Positions 25,864-34,133 of a stretch of DNA of 49,600 bases are shown here, piece by piece. Source of the stretch: Chitinophagaceae bacterium (GTDB lineage Bacteria; Bacteroidota; Bacteroidia; Chitinophagales; Chitinophagaceae); NCBI GenBank assembly GCA_025933775.1, contig JAICZH010000007.1, forward strand, positions 1 to 49,600, read 5' to 3'. The position numbers and the translations under genes are program-made. Below the pieces are notes generated by a model, which was not told where the DNA came from, did no database searches, and was given only the letters and a program-made list of their open reading frames with translations. The stretch's first letter is position 1. Each line of letters starts with the position of its first letter.

Positions 25864-27411
25864 ATGCCCAACAGATCAACAGACGCCGTATATCAATTGA
25901 TTCATTCACTTCAAAAGAGTGAAAAGCGGAATTTTAAATTGTATGTTCAAAGAAATTCATCTTCGCCCGATCTTAAAATTGTTCAGTTGTTTGATGCGTT
26001 GGATAAAATGAAAGAGTATGATGAAAAAGAATTAATCAATAAAACAGTTTCTATAAAAAAGGAACAGCTTTCAAATATGAAAGCGCATTTATACCGGCAA
26101 ATACTGGCAAGCCTTCGCGTACTCGACAATGAAAATATAGACATCCAGTTGCATGAACAATTAGATTATGCAAGAATTTTGTACAACAAAGGATTGTATT
26201 TGCAAAGTTTAAAAATATTAGACAGAGTAAAAGAAAATGCCACCAAACATAACCAGGTAAGTTTTCTTATTGAAGTTTTATTTCTCGAAAAAAAAATTGA
26301 AACATTGCACATTACGCGCAGTATGCAAGACCGGGCGGATGCACTCACCCATGAATCGAACAGCACGAATGTACAGCTGGAGCGGGTTACAAAACTTTCT
26401 AATCTTGCACTACAATTATACAGTTGGTACATTAAGAATGGCCATGCAAGAAATAAAGATGATGAAAAAGAAATTGAAAATTATTTTAAAGAACATCTTA
26501 CCGATGATATAAAAACTCCAAAAACTTTTTATGAAAAATTATATTACAGCCAAAGTTTTTGTTGGTACGCTTTTATCCGTCAGGATTTTTTAATGTATTA
26601 TCGTTACGCTCAAAAGTGGGTTAACTTATTTATTGATGAACCCGGTATGATAGAAATAGAAACCGGCAATTATATAAAAGGATTGCACAATTTATTGAAC
26701 GCACATTTTACTTTAAGGAATTATAATGGGTTTAATAAAACCATTCAACTTATGGAAAATTTTCGCAATTCGGATGTTGTAAAACAAAACAACAACAATG
26801 AAGTGCAGGTTTTTATTTATTTATACATCGCAAAAATTAATCAGCATTTTTTGGAAGGAACTTTTAAAGAAGGAATTGAAATAGTTGCTGAACTTGAAAA
26901 GCAATTGAAGGAATTCAGCATTTATATGGATTTGCATCGTGTATTGGTTTTTTATTACAAGATTGCATCACTATATTTTGGCGCAGGCGATTACAGTACT
27001 GCCATTGATTATTTAAATAAAATCATCAACTGGAAAGTGGACTTGCGCAACGATTTGCAGTGCTATGCACGGTTGCTGCATCTTATTTCGCATTATGAAT
27101 TGGGCAATTTTCAATTACTCGAATATTTAATAAAATCGGTATATCGTTTTATGGCGAAGATGCAAAACCTGAGCCTTGTAGAAGAAGAGATGTTTAAATT
27201 TTTACGCAAATCATTTTATCTTTCTGCACGAAAGCTACAGCCCGAATTTGAAAATCTTCTTAATAAAATAAAACATTTGGAAAAGAGCCGTTTTGAAACG
27301 AGAGCCTTTGCCTATCTCGATATTATTTCATGGCTGGAAAGTAAAGTGTATAATAAACCGGTGTATGAAATTATAAGAGAAAAGTTTTTGGATGATAAAA
27401 GAGTTGCCTGA
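25864..27411 (+). CDS. Conserved helical protein of unknown function
   Basis: I do not recognise a named family. The 515-residue protein has no signal peptide or membrane span. It begins STDAVYQLIHSLQKSEKRNF and continues with a chain of paired amphipathic helices (LDYARILYNKGLYLQSLKIL, IASLYFGAGDYSTAIDYLNK) that resemble tetratricopeptide-like solenoid repeats. Such proteins usually act as protein-interaction scaffolds in the cytoplasm; that role is inference. It stands alone, divergent from leuA. A near-consensus TACTATTTG lies 17 nt before the ATG, with one extra base in the spacer of the -7 element. Confidence 0.75.
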   Translation: MPNRSTDAVYQLIHSLQKSEKRNFKLYVQRNSSSPDLKIVQLFDALDKMKEYDEKELINKTVSIKKEQLSNMKAHLYRQILASLRVLDNENIDIQLHEQLDYARILYNKGLYLQSLKILDRVKENATKHNQVSFLIEVLFLEKKIETLHITRSMQDRADALTHESNSTNVQLERVTKLSNLALQLYSWYIKNGHARNKDDEKEIENYFKEHLTDDIKTPKTFYEKLYYSQSFCWYAFIRQDFLMYYRYAQKWVNLFIDEPGMIEIETGNYIKGLHNLLNAHFTLRNYNGFNKTIQLMENFRNSDVVKQNNNNEVQVFIYLYIAKINQHFLEGTFKEGIEIVAELEKQLKEFSIYMDLHRVLVFYYKIASLYFGAGDYSTAIDYLNKIINWKVDLRNDLQCYARLLHLISHYELGNFQLLEYLIKSVYRFMAKMQNLSLVEEEMFKFLRKSFYLSARKLQPEFENLLNKIKHLEKSRFETRAFAYLDIISWLESKVYNKPVYEIIREKFLDDKRVA

Positions 27412-27439
27412 TTGATTAATGAATTATTGATTATTCATT

Positions 27440-30004
27440 CTACAGATTAAAATTAAAACGAAACTGCAATAAATGATCTTCGCCAGAAAAGCCATAAGTA
27501 ATATCAGCAAATATTTTATTAAACGGCGCTAACACAATGCCTCCGCCATATCCTACATGCAATGTATTTGATTCTTCGCCCGGCATCCAAACCCTTCCAT
27601 CATCTACAAATGCCAACAGGCCTGCTTTTCCATTAAAAATGTATGTTCTTACCTTGCTTATAAAACGAAGTTCATTACTGTTATAAAAAGCAGTTTTACC
27701 ATAAAATCTTTGCTTGATAAATCCACGCAAATCCTGTCCACCGCCGATTTCGGGATATTGGTAAAATTCTGGATTGCCATCAACGGTTTCAATTCCATTC
27801 CATATCGCTAACGAAAATTTTGAAAATAAAGGAACATACAATTGCAGTTTGCCCCCATATTTCCAAAACGATTGAGAAGTGAGTTGTACATTTTGAGTAT
27901 AAGAAACATTTGCTCCAAACGTAATACCAAAAGTTGGTATAATGGGATCATTCAATTTTGAAAAAGTATATTTTGCTGCACCTCCTGCAAAATTTTTTGT
28001 ACTAAAAATTTCGGAATCGAAAGGCGCAATGTTTTTAGAAACATATCGTTCATTATCGTTTACAATTTTTACTGATTGATAAAAACCATTTATTTCAAAA
28101 AAACTATTTCCAAATTTTTTATTAAGCCCGATAATGCCGATGGCTTCTCTTGTTCTCATCCGGTTGTAATTTTTATTTTTAGTTGTAAGTATAGAATTAT
28201 TTCCAAGCCCATAAAAATTAGTCCATCGGATGGCGTCATAATTGGCAAGCAATGAAAGATTCCATTTACCAATCGTATTGGGAAAAATTGCAGAGTAGGT
28301 ATAGCTGAATGCTTTTTGTGAAATGGAATAATGAACACTTACATCTTGTTTAAAAACAAAAGGGTTTTTTCTCCAATGAAAATGTTGCCAGTCATACCCC
28401 AATCCTACATAAAAACGATCGGCGTCGCTGTAAAAAAAAGTTTGTTTTATTCCATTTTTATCATTTACATAATCTTTGTATTCATATTTGTGAATCGCGC
28501 TGTCGCCTGAAATAAAGCGTCTTATTTTTTCGGTATGCGAAACATAATCATCCTGCCCGTCGTAAACGTAAGTGCGGGCAGTGTTGGTTATAATAGAATC
28601 TTTATCATAACCACCAATAATGCGAATTTTTATTTTGTTATTGGCATCTCCTTCTGTGGTGTACACATCGTTTCCTGATAAACCAAACAAGCGAATTTCT
28701 TTTGTTTCATTTGCAAGAAATGTTCGCGAATAATAAGGAACGTTTTCTTTTATTCCTTCTTTAGTAATGTTATAAACATTCACCGATGTTGCACTATCAT
28801 TTAGCCGGTTTACATCAAAATAATCGGTTCCTTTTGTTCCAACAATTTCAACTTCTTTTGTAAGAAACAAATAATACTTCATGCCGTAATCCAAAATTTT
28901 ATCACGTCTTGATTTTAAATCTTTAATTATTTTATTTCCTCTTATGGCAAAAATTTCAGGAGGAAACTGTTGCACCGCTTTTTCGATTACGCTGTCCGCT
29001 AATGATTGCTGCAGATTTTTTGCAATCGAGTCCCAATCGTTTTTATTTAATTCATTTAAAAAAAAACGATCAAGTCCTCTTTCTTCAAAATTCCATGCAA
29101 TTATATTTTTTATTTTACCGGTAAACTTTTGCATGTAATTTAATCCGGATGCGGATATGAGCAAATTAAGAAGCACACCGTGATGCGTAGAATACGCCTG
29201 ATCTCTGTCTTGCGGAACGGGCACAAAAATATGCTGGCTGTCTTTTTTTGTTTCGCCCCACTGCCATTGGTCTTCATGCCTGTCCCAATCACCGATGAAC
29301 ATATCAAAAAGCCTGTCTTTTAAAAAAGTTATTTGATCAGCACGATTTTTTGATTCATCTTCCATTTTTTGTATCACATCTTCCGTATTAAAAAAATTTT
29401 TAAAATTTCCAAGATTATCGGCGTTGCTCCAATCTCCTTTTAATCGTTGTTCAAACAAGTAAACGTTATCAGCAAGCGGCAGGTTGAATGTATCAAGCGC
29501 TTGTTGCCTTGGCAAATAAAAAAATTCAGGAGTGGTATGATAAATACCCGCACTTTGCGCCATCACAGGTACGGTAACTGCTCCATAAGGATTCGACATC
29601 GAAACTTCATCGTTTGCGATGTCTTCTAAAAAGGTTCCTTTTACAATTTCGGGCAACACTTTTCCCAATCGCTTGTCAACCGAACGCAGGGTATAATCTT
29701 TCCCATCTTTTGTTTTAAGATGCAGAGATTTAGTTTGGTGGCCGCCTCCTAATTCAGTGGCAGTAAGCCCTCCCATCACACTATCCAATAAAAAAACCGG
29801 CAGCTTCACCGGAGTGCTCCATTCTTTGCGATAATTTTTACCCCAAAAAAGATTATGCCAGCCAGAGCGTTTATATTGAGGCCCGGCGCTTACTACTTTA
29901 AATTTTTGAATGGTATCATTGGAAATATTTTCCTGTCCAAAAGATATTTTTATTGAAAAAAATATCACAAACAATAAAAGAGAAAGTTTATACAACAATT
30001 TCAT
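27440..30004 (-). CDS. Outer-membrane barrel protein with kinase-like periplasmic domain
   Basis: The 854-residue protein has a signal peptide (about residues 1-23, ending KISFGQ), a periplasmic part to about residue 500, and an Omp85/BamA-like barrel at the C-terminus (PEIGGGQDLRGFIKQRFYGK, LLAFVDDGRVW, DITYGFSGEDHLLQFRFNFN). The periplasmic part shows features like HipA/Fam20/PI4-kinase folds: a strand pair with LHLKTKDGKDYTLRSVDK (96-111), E133 in NDEVSM, and a catalytic-loop-like GDWDRHEDQWQWG (238-250) followed by VPVPQDRDQA (261-270). DRH and the later Asp occupy the places expected for catalysis and metal binding. Kinase activity is inference. It may instead be a surface-antigen protein with a dead domain. 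Confidence 0.75.
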   Translation of the reverse strand: MKLLYKLSLLLFVIFFSIKISFGQENISNDTIQKFKVVSAGPQYKRSGWHNLFWGKNYRKEWSTPVKLPVFLLDSVMGGLTATELGGGHQTKSLHLKTKDGKDYTLRSVDKRLGKVLPEIVKGTFLEDIANDEVSMSNPYGAVTVPVMAQSAGIYHTTPEFFYLPRQQALDTFNLPLADNVYLFEQRLKGDWSNADNLGNFKNFFNTEDVIQKMEDESKNRADQITFLKDRLFDMFIGDWDRHEDQWQWGETKKDSQHIFVPVPQDRDQAYSTHHGVLLNLLISASGLNYMQKFTGKIKNIIAWNFEERGLDRFFLNELNKNDWDSIAKNLQQSLADSVIEKAVQQFPPEIFAIRGNKIIKDLKSRRDKILDYGMKYYLFLTKEVEIVGTKGTDYFDVNRLNDSATSVNVYNITKEGIKENVPYYSRTFLANETKEIRLFGLSGNDVYTTEGDANNKIKIRIIGGYDKDSIITNTARTYVYDGQDDYVSHTEKIRRFISGDSAIHKYEYKDYVNDKNGIKQTFFYSDADRFYVGLGYDWQHFHWRKNPFVFKQDVSVHYSISQKAFSYTYSAIFPNTIGKWNLSLLANYDAIRWTNFYGLGNNSILTTKNKNYNRMRTREAIGIIGLNKKFGNSFFEINGFYQSVKIVNDNERYVSKNIAPFDSEIFSTKNFAGGAAKYTFSKLNDPIIPTFGITFGANVSYTQNVQLTSQSFWKYGGKLQLYVPLFSKFSLAIWNGIETVDGNPEFYQYPEIGGGQDLRGFIKQRFYGKTAFYNSNELRFISKVRTYIFNGKAGLLAFVDDGRVWMPGEESNTLHVGYGGGIVLAPFNKIFADITYGFSGEDHLLQFRFNFNL

Positions 30005-30175
30005 TTAAATATTTACACGTTACAAAAAATCTGCCAATGATGTTTAGCTAAAAAAATTCTCTTATTATTAAATTCAATGAATGCGTTATTTATTATTGAA
30101 AAACTTATTGAAGTACAGTATATAATTTTTTTCCCGATGCTGATAGCGCTATTTTAAATACCTTCAGTTAAAAAT

Positions 30176-30589
30176 ATGTGGTGGATATATGCTTTGCTTG
30201 CGGCGCTGTTTGCGGCGCTCACAGCCATCTTTGCCAAAGTGGGCATTAAAGGTGTGGACAGTGATTTGGCAACAGCCATACGAACAGTGGTTATTTTAAT
30301 TATTGCCTGGGGAATTGCTTTTTTGAGAGGCGGAACCGCTACCATTGCAACGCTTACCAAACAAAATATTTTATTTCTTTGCTTATCAGGAATAGCCACC
30401 GGGCTTTCATGGATTTTTTATTTTAAAGCTTTGCAACTCGGCGAAGTATCGCAGGTGGCGCCTATTGATAAACTGAGCGTGGCGCTGGCTATTATTTTTG
30501 CAGTTATTTTTTTGGGAGAAACCCTTACGCTTAAAATGGCTATCGGCGCTATGCTTATTATTGCCGGCGCAATTGTTCTTATTTTATAA
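30176..30589 (+). CDS. Single-domain EamA (drug/metabolite transporter superfamily) protein
   Basis: The 137-residue, very hydrophobic product has five predicted membrane helices and EamA-type sequence (WIYALLAALFAALTAIFAKV, ATGLSWIFYFKALQLGEVSQ, the loop APIDKLSVALAIIFAVIFLG). Most EamA transporters carry two such repeats in about 300 residues. This is a half-size form expected to work as a dimer in the inner membrane. Substrate is unknown. It lies 66 nt upstream of arsR, but the ars operator between them suggests separate transcription. Confidence 0.88.
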   Translation: MWWIYALLAALFAALTAIFAKVGIKGVDSDLATAIRTVVILIIAWGIAFLRGGTATIATLTKQNILFLCLSGIATGLSWIFYFKALQLGEVSQVAPIDKLSVALAIIFAVIFLGETLTLKMAIGAMLIIAGAIVLIL

Positions 30590-30633
30590 TTGTGTAAAAA
30601 AAAAAATCAAAAAAAATTTTTTATAAAATATTA

Positions 30634-30649
30634 ATCGTAATATTGCGAT
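30634..30649. promoter_or_regulatory. ArsR operator, upstream of arsR
   Basis: ATCGTAATATTGCGAT is a 16-bp palindrome with a single mismatch, ending 6 nt before the arsR ATG. A related palindrome precedes arsM at 31001-31018, so both are likely ArsR binding sites. Confidence 0.7.
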
Positions 30650-30655
30650 AGAATT

Positions 30656-30982
30656 ATGGGAACAACCAAATCACATATTTTTAAATCAAAAGAAAATAAG
30701 CTGGCTGCGTATGCAAAAGCGCTCGGGCACCCTGCACGCGTTGCTATTTTAAAATATCTTGCAAAAACGCAAAGTTGTATTTGCGGTAACATTGTGGACG
30801 AATTACCTCTTTCTCAAAGCACCATTTCGCAACACTTAAAAGAATTGAAGGAAGCCGGTTTAATAAAGGGAAATACAGAAGGAGCCACCGTTTGTTATTG
30901 CATTAACGAAAAAGGATGGAAAGAAGCGCAAGTGTGGCTCAACAATTTTTTTGATGCATTTAAAGGCAATGATTGCTGTTGA
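30656..30982 (+). CDS. arsR: ArsR-family metalloregulator
   Basis: The 108-residue protein is a winged-helix repressor of the ArsR/SmtB family. It carries [15 protein letters not shown], the probable arsenic-binding cysteines C41 and C43 in [15 protein letters not shown], and the recognition helix [17 protein letters not shown]. More cysteines lie at 80, 82, 107 and 108, which may add As(III) ligands. In relatives, arsenite binding releases the repressor from its operator. It controls arsM-arsC by inference from the matching palindromes before it and before arsM. Confidence 0.9.
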   Translation: MGTTKSHIFKSKENKLAAYAKALGHPARVAILKYLAKTQSCICGNIVDELPLSQSTISQHLKELKEAGLIKGNTEGATVCYCINEKGWKEAQVWLNNFFDAFKGNDCC

Positions 30983-31000
30983 TTTTTTTTTCAATAAACC

Positions 31001-31018
31001 TATCGGTATATTACGATA
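31001..31018. promoter_or_regulatory. ArsR operator, upstream of arsM
   Basis: TATCGGTATATTACGATA has the same ATCG...CGAT arms and spacing as the site at 30634-30649, with two mismatched pairs inside. It lies 25 nt before the arsM ATG, which suggests a second regulated promoter between arsR and arsM. Confidence 0.65.
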
Positions 31019-31043
31019 AATAAAAAAATAAAATAAAATAAAA

Positions 31044-31880
31044 ATGAAAACTCAAAACAATTTAAAAGAATTGGTAAAACAAAAATATTCAGAAATAGCT
31101 TTGCAGGATAAAGAAACCAATGATGCCTCCTGCTGCGGTTCTGGCTGTTGTAGCGGTGAAATAACTAATATAATGTCAGAAAATTATAATGAATTGGATG
31201 GATACAATCCTGATGCAGACTTGGGTTTAGGCTGCGGCTTGCCCACTCAATTTGCCAAAATTAAAAGGGGTGATGTAGTAATTGATTTGGGAAGCGGTGC
31301 CGGCAACGACGCTTTTATTGCACGACATGAAACGGGTGAAACGGGAAAAGTAATCGGCATTGATTTTACACCCGCTATGATTGACAGAGCAAGAAAAAAT
31401 AATGAAGTAAGAGGATTTAACAACGTTGAGTTCAGGCAAGGCGATATTGAAAATATGCCGGTTGCCTCCAATATGGCTGATGTGGTTGTAAGCAATTGCG
31501 TTCTCAACTTAGTTCCAAATAAAGATGCAGTTATTAAAGAAATTTTTCGTGTGCTGAAGCCTGGCGCTCACTTTAGTATTTCTGATATTGTTTTGGAAGG
31601 AGAACTTCCACAAAATATAACGGAGGCTGCTGAAATGTACGCCGGCTGCGTTTCCGGGGCTATACAAAAAAATAATTATCTCGATTTAATAAAACAAAAT
31701 GGATTTATAAATATCATTATTCAAAAAGAAAAAAAGATTATTATCCCCGATGATATTCTCATCAATTATATGTCTGATGCAGAAATTGTTTCGTTCAATG
31801 AATCCGGTGCAGGTATATTCAGTATTACGGTATATGCTGAAAAGTCAATTGCATGTTGCGGCCCGGATTGTTGTAATTAA
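31044..31880 (+). CDS. arsM: Arsenite S-adenosylmethionine methyltransferase
   Basis: ArsM methylates As(III) using SAM and thiols, giving methylated and finally volatile arsenicals. The 278-residue product shows the SAM motif VVIDLGSGAGNDAFIARHET and the arsenite-binding cysteines C64 (LGLGCGLPT), C152 (VVSNCVLNLVP) and C202 (YAGCVSGA). An N-terminal cysteine cluster at 30-36 (CCGSGCC) and a C-terminal one (CCGPDCC) may gather arsenic. arsC follows 5 nt later, so the two form one unit. Confidence 0.93.
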   Translation: MKTQNNLKELVKQKYSEIALQDKETNDASCCGSGCCSGEITNIMSENYNELDGYNPDADLGLGCGLPTQFAKIKRGDVVIDLGSGAGNDAFIARHETGETGKVIGIDFTPAMIDRARKNNEVRGFNNVEFRQGDIENMPVASNMADVVVSNCVLNLVPNKDAVIKEIFRVLKPGAHFSISDIVLEGELPQNITEAAEMYAGCVSGAIQKNNYLDLIKQNGFINIIIQKEKKIIIPDDILINYMSDAEIVSFNESGAGIFSITVYAEKSIACCGPDCCN

Positions 31881-31885
31881 TTTTT

Positions 31886-32311
31886 ATGAAAAAAATTTTA
31901 GTACTATGCACCGGCAATAGTTGCCGTAGCCAGATTGCAGAAGGTTACCTGAGATATTATGCGAAAGAAAAAGCAGTTGTTTATTCAGCAGGGATAGAAA
32001 CACACGGCGTAAACCCGAAAGCCATTGCCATAATGAAAGAAGATGGAATTGATATTTCTCACCACACTTCTAATAACGTAAATGAATACCCGAAAATTAA
32101 TTTTGATTGGGTGATAACCGTGTGCGATAATGCAAAAGAACATTGCCCCGTTTTTCCTGATGCAGTAAAAAAAATTCATCATAATTTTCCTGACCCCGCC
32201 AAAGCAACCGGCAGTGAAAAAGCAGTTATGAATGAATTCAGAAAGGTGAGAGATATGATTAAGGAATATTGTAGAAATTTTGTAGAAAAAAATATCGGTA
32301 ATTATAAATAA
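31886..32311 (+). CDS. arsC: Arsenate reductase, thioredoxin-coupled (LMW-PTP fold)
   Basis: The enzyme reduces arsenate to arsenite. The 141-residue product has the low-molecular-weight phosphatase loop CTGNSCR with C8 and R14, followed by the second and third redox cysteines C80 and C87 (VITVCDNAKEHCPVF) and the DP pair (FPDPAKATG). This three-cysteine relay identifies the thioredoxin-linked type of S. aureus pI258. No arsenite efflux pump (ArsB or Acr3) accompanies it here, so detoxification in this cluster would run through ArsM. Confidence 0.92.
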   Translation: MKKILVLCTGNSCRSQIAEGYLRYYAKEKAVVYSAGIETHGVNPKAIAIMKEDGIDISHHTSNNVNEYPKINFDWVITVCDNAKEHCPVFPDAVKKIHHNFPDPAKATGSEKAVMNEFRKVRDMIKEYCRNFVEKNIGNYK

Positions 32312-32327
32312 AATCATTCAGCAACCT

Positions 32328-32702
32328 TTATGCTTTTTCCCTGCAAACATTCAGCACGGCTTCTATTTTTTCAACCAAACTATTTATTCCGAAAGGCTTT
32401 TCCAAATAATCATCTGCTCCATACGATGCATAATTTTCAAGCGCTTTGGGAGATGCGGAAAATATAATTATGCATAGATATTTACCGATGGCGGATTTTC
32501 TCAATTCCTTGCACATTTCTCTTCCATCCTTGCCGGCAAGAAAAATATCAAGTATTAAAAGATCAGGGTTAAAATTAGTAACCTCTTTTAAAATTACGCT
32601 GCAATCAGTTAAGGTTTTTACTGTATATCCCTTTTGGATAAGGATAATTTCCATTGCTTCTAACAAATCCTTAGAGTCATCTACTACGAGCAACTTTTTC
32701 AT
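32328..32702 (-). CDS. Single-domain response regulator (CheY-like receiver)
   Basis: The 124-residue protein is a stand-alone receiver domain. It shows acidic residues D8 and D9 (LLVVDDSKD), the phospho-acceptor D52 (LLILDIFLAGKDG), the switch serine around 82-84 (IIFSAS), and K102 (YLEKPFG). No output domain follows, so it must act on a partner protein or a histidine kinase relay encoded elsewhere. It stands alone, convergent with arsC and divergent from the FNR-like gene. A TATATTTA near-match to the -7 element lies about 35 nt upstream of the start. Confidence 0.92.
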   Translation of the reverse strand: MKKLLVVDDSKDLLEAMEIILIQKGYTVKTLTDCSVILKEVTNFNPDLLILDIFLAGKDGREMCKELRKSAIGKYLCIIIFSASPKALENYASYGADDYLEKPFGINSLVEKIEAVLNVCREKA

Positions 32703-32924
32703 AAAGGTTTTGGGGGTGTTTTTATTTAGTAAATATATATTTTTTTAGATTAGAATCAAATTCAAAAAAAATATTCTTACCAATTTTTACTTAAAAAATA
32801 CAAACGTTTTGCTTTGCTTTCAAAATAAATTTCGTAATTGAATTTCAGATTCTGCGGATTTTGATTTTCGTTTTAAAAAGGATGAAGATTAATTGCTAAT
32901 TTGCCTGTTGAAATAAAAGAAGGC

Positions 32925-33506
32925 ATGCACGAATTGTTGTATAAAAAAATTACGGAAATCATTTCAATATCTGAAGAAGAATTTAATTTTTGCAAAACTC
33001 TTTTTGTACCAAAGAAATTAAGAAAAAGACAATTCCTGCTGCAGGAAGGCGATGTATGCAAATACACAACGTTTGTAACAAAAGGTTTATTGAAATCGTA
33101 CACCATAGATAATAAAGGCACAGAACATATTTTGCAATTTGCTTTCGAAGGCTGGTGGATTGCAGACCTGTACAGCTTTCTTACTGAACAAGCTTCTTTA
33201 TTTAATATCGAAGCGATTGAAAATTGTGAGTTATTATTAATTACCAAATTTTCGCGGGAACAATTGCTTAATAAAGTACCATCTTTTGAAAGATATTTTC
33301 GGATACTTGTTGAAAATAATTTAATTGCCACACAAAAAAGATTGATGGGAAATTTGAGCGAAACCGCTGAAGAAAAATATACCAATCTTATCAATAATTT
33401 TCCCGGATGCATTCAACGGATTCCGCAACACATGATTGCTTCTTATCTTGGCATTACACGCGAAACCCTTAGCCGTATTCGCAGCCAGATAGCCACCCGC
33501 AAGTAA
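32925..33506 (+). CDS. Crp/Fnr-family transcription regulator, FNR-type recognition helix
   Basis: The 193-residue protein has an N-terminal cyclic-nucleotide-binding-like beta roll (RQFLLQEGDVCKYTTFVTKG, LLKSYTIDNKGTEHILQFAF) and a C-terminal Crp-type winged helix (IPQHMIASYLGITRETLSRI). The recognition helix has E180, S183 and R184, the ExxSR pattern that in FNR reads TTGAT half-sites. It lacks the N-terminal cysteine cluster of oxygen-sensing FNR, so the effector is unknown. The ATG at 32925 is chosen over the TTG at 32901 because AGAAGG precedes it. An FNR-like box lies just after the gene. Confidence 0.87.
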   Translation: MHELLYKKITEIISISEEEFNFCKTLFVPKKLRKRQFLLQEGDVCKYTTFVTKGLLKSYTIDNKGTEHILQFAFEGWWIADLYSFLTEQASLFNIEAIENCELLLITKFSREQLLNKVPSFERYFRILVENNLIATQKRLMGNLSETAEEKYTNLINNFPGCIQRIPQHMIASYLGITRETLSRIRSQIATRK

Positions 33507-33510
33507 TCGC

Positions 33511-33524
33511 GTGATTTAGATCAA
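33511..33524. promoter_or_regulatory. FNR-like box (GTGATTTAGATCAA)
   Basis: It matches TTGATnnnnATCAA at nine of ten fixed positions and lies 4 nt after the stop of the FNR-type regulator. Its centre is about 65 bp before the likely transcription start set by TAGCTTTG at 33571, near the class I activator position. Confidence 0.5.
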
Positions 33525-33570
33525 TACAATTTATTATCTCATCGCAATGGAAGCAAGCTTCATGTGGTAG

Positions 33571-33578
33571 TAGCTTTG
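33571..33578 (+). promoter_or_regulatory. Predicted -7 element for the Rossmann/YceI genes
   Basis: TAGCTTTG matches TAnnTTTG. No -33 TTTG is present, which fits an activated promoter using the FNR-like box upstream. The element also rules out the GTG at 33564 as start of the next gene. Confidence 0.45.
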
Positions 33579-33596
33579 TGTTATAAAAAAAGAGCT

Positions 33597-34088
33597 TTGA
33601 GCGCAAAAAAAACAATAGCAATTATTGCATCATCAGCAAAAAAAACAATAGCCGTTGCAAATAAAATTTTATTAAACAACTTCAGGTTATTGTTGCTATC
33701 AAAATATCCGCATCAATTTATGAAATTATCAAAAGCCATTCGTGAAGGACAGATTGATTCGGAAACAGAATTGATTCATTGTGTGAAAGACGGGTGCTGG
33801 GAAGCAGATATAATAATGATTGACATTCCACACGACGAAGAAAAAGAAATAGCTGAATTAATAAAAGAAGTGGCTACGCAAAAAATGGTAATAAGTTTTT
33901 CTGAAAATGAAAATGATTTTAAAAATGAAGAACTATTTAATTTATTGAAATACGCTAAAGTGATAAAAATTCTTAGCAATAGCGATGCAAATTATATTTC
34001 TGTTTTTGGAAAAAACAAAGGCGCCGTTTTAGAAGCTTTATCAATTATAAAAAATATAAAAACAGTTAATGAAATAATTTATAACTAA
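33597..34088 (+). CDS. Rossmann-fold protein resembling F420/NADP oxidoreductases, degenerate cofactor loop
   Basis: The product (163 residues from a TTG start) has the layout of NADP oxidoreductase coenzyme F420-dependent proteins: a first strand TIAIIASSAKKTIAVANKI, then LLLLSKYP, ADIIMIDIPHDEEKEIAELI and a final segment with NYISVFGKNKGAVLEALSII. The GxGxxG loop expected after the first strand is replaced by ASSAKK, so NADP binding is doubtful. Start choice is uncertain: GTG 33564 overlaps the promoter, and the first ATG (33720) would cut off the first strand. The coding sequence has a duplicated GCAAAAAAAACAATAGC word at the start. It is followed by yceI. Confidence 0.6.
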   Translation: MSAKKTIAIIASSAKKTIAVANKILLNNFRLLLLSKYPHQFMKLSKAIREGQIDSETELIHCVKDGCWEADIIMIDIPHDEEKEIAELIKEVATQKMVISFSENENDFKNEELFNLLKYAKVIKILSNSDANYISVFGKNKGAVLEALSIIKNIKTVNEIIYN

Positions 34089-34133
34089 TAAACAATTAAA
34101 ATAAAAAACAAAAACAATTAAATTAAAAAAATC

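Noticed and set aside
27412-27439. Terminator between the 25864 and 27440 genes
   Set aside because: ATGAAT/ATTCAT is only a 6-bp A-T stem, too weak to call.
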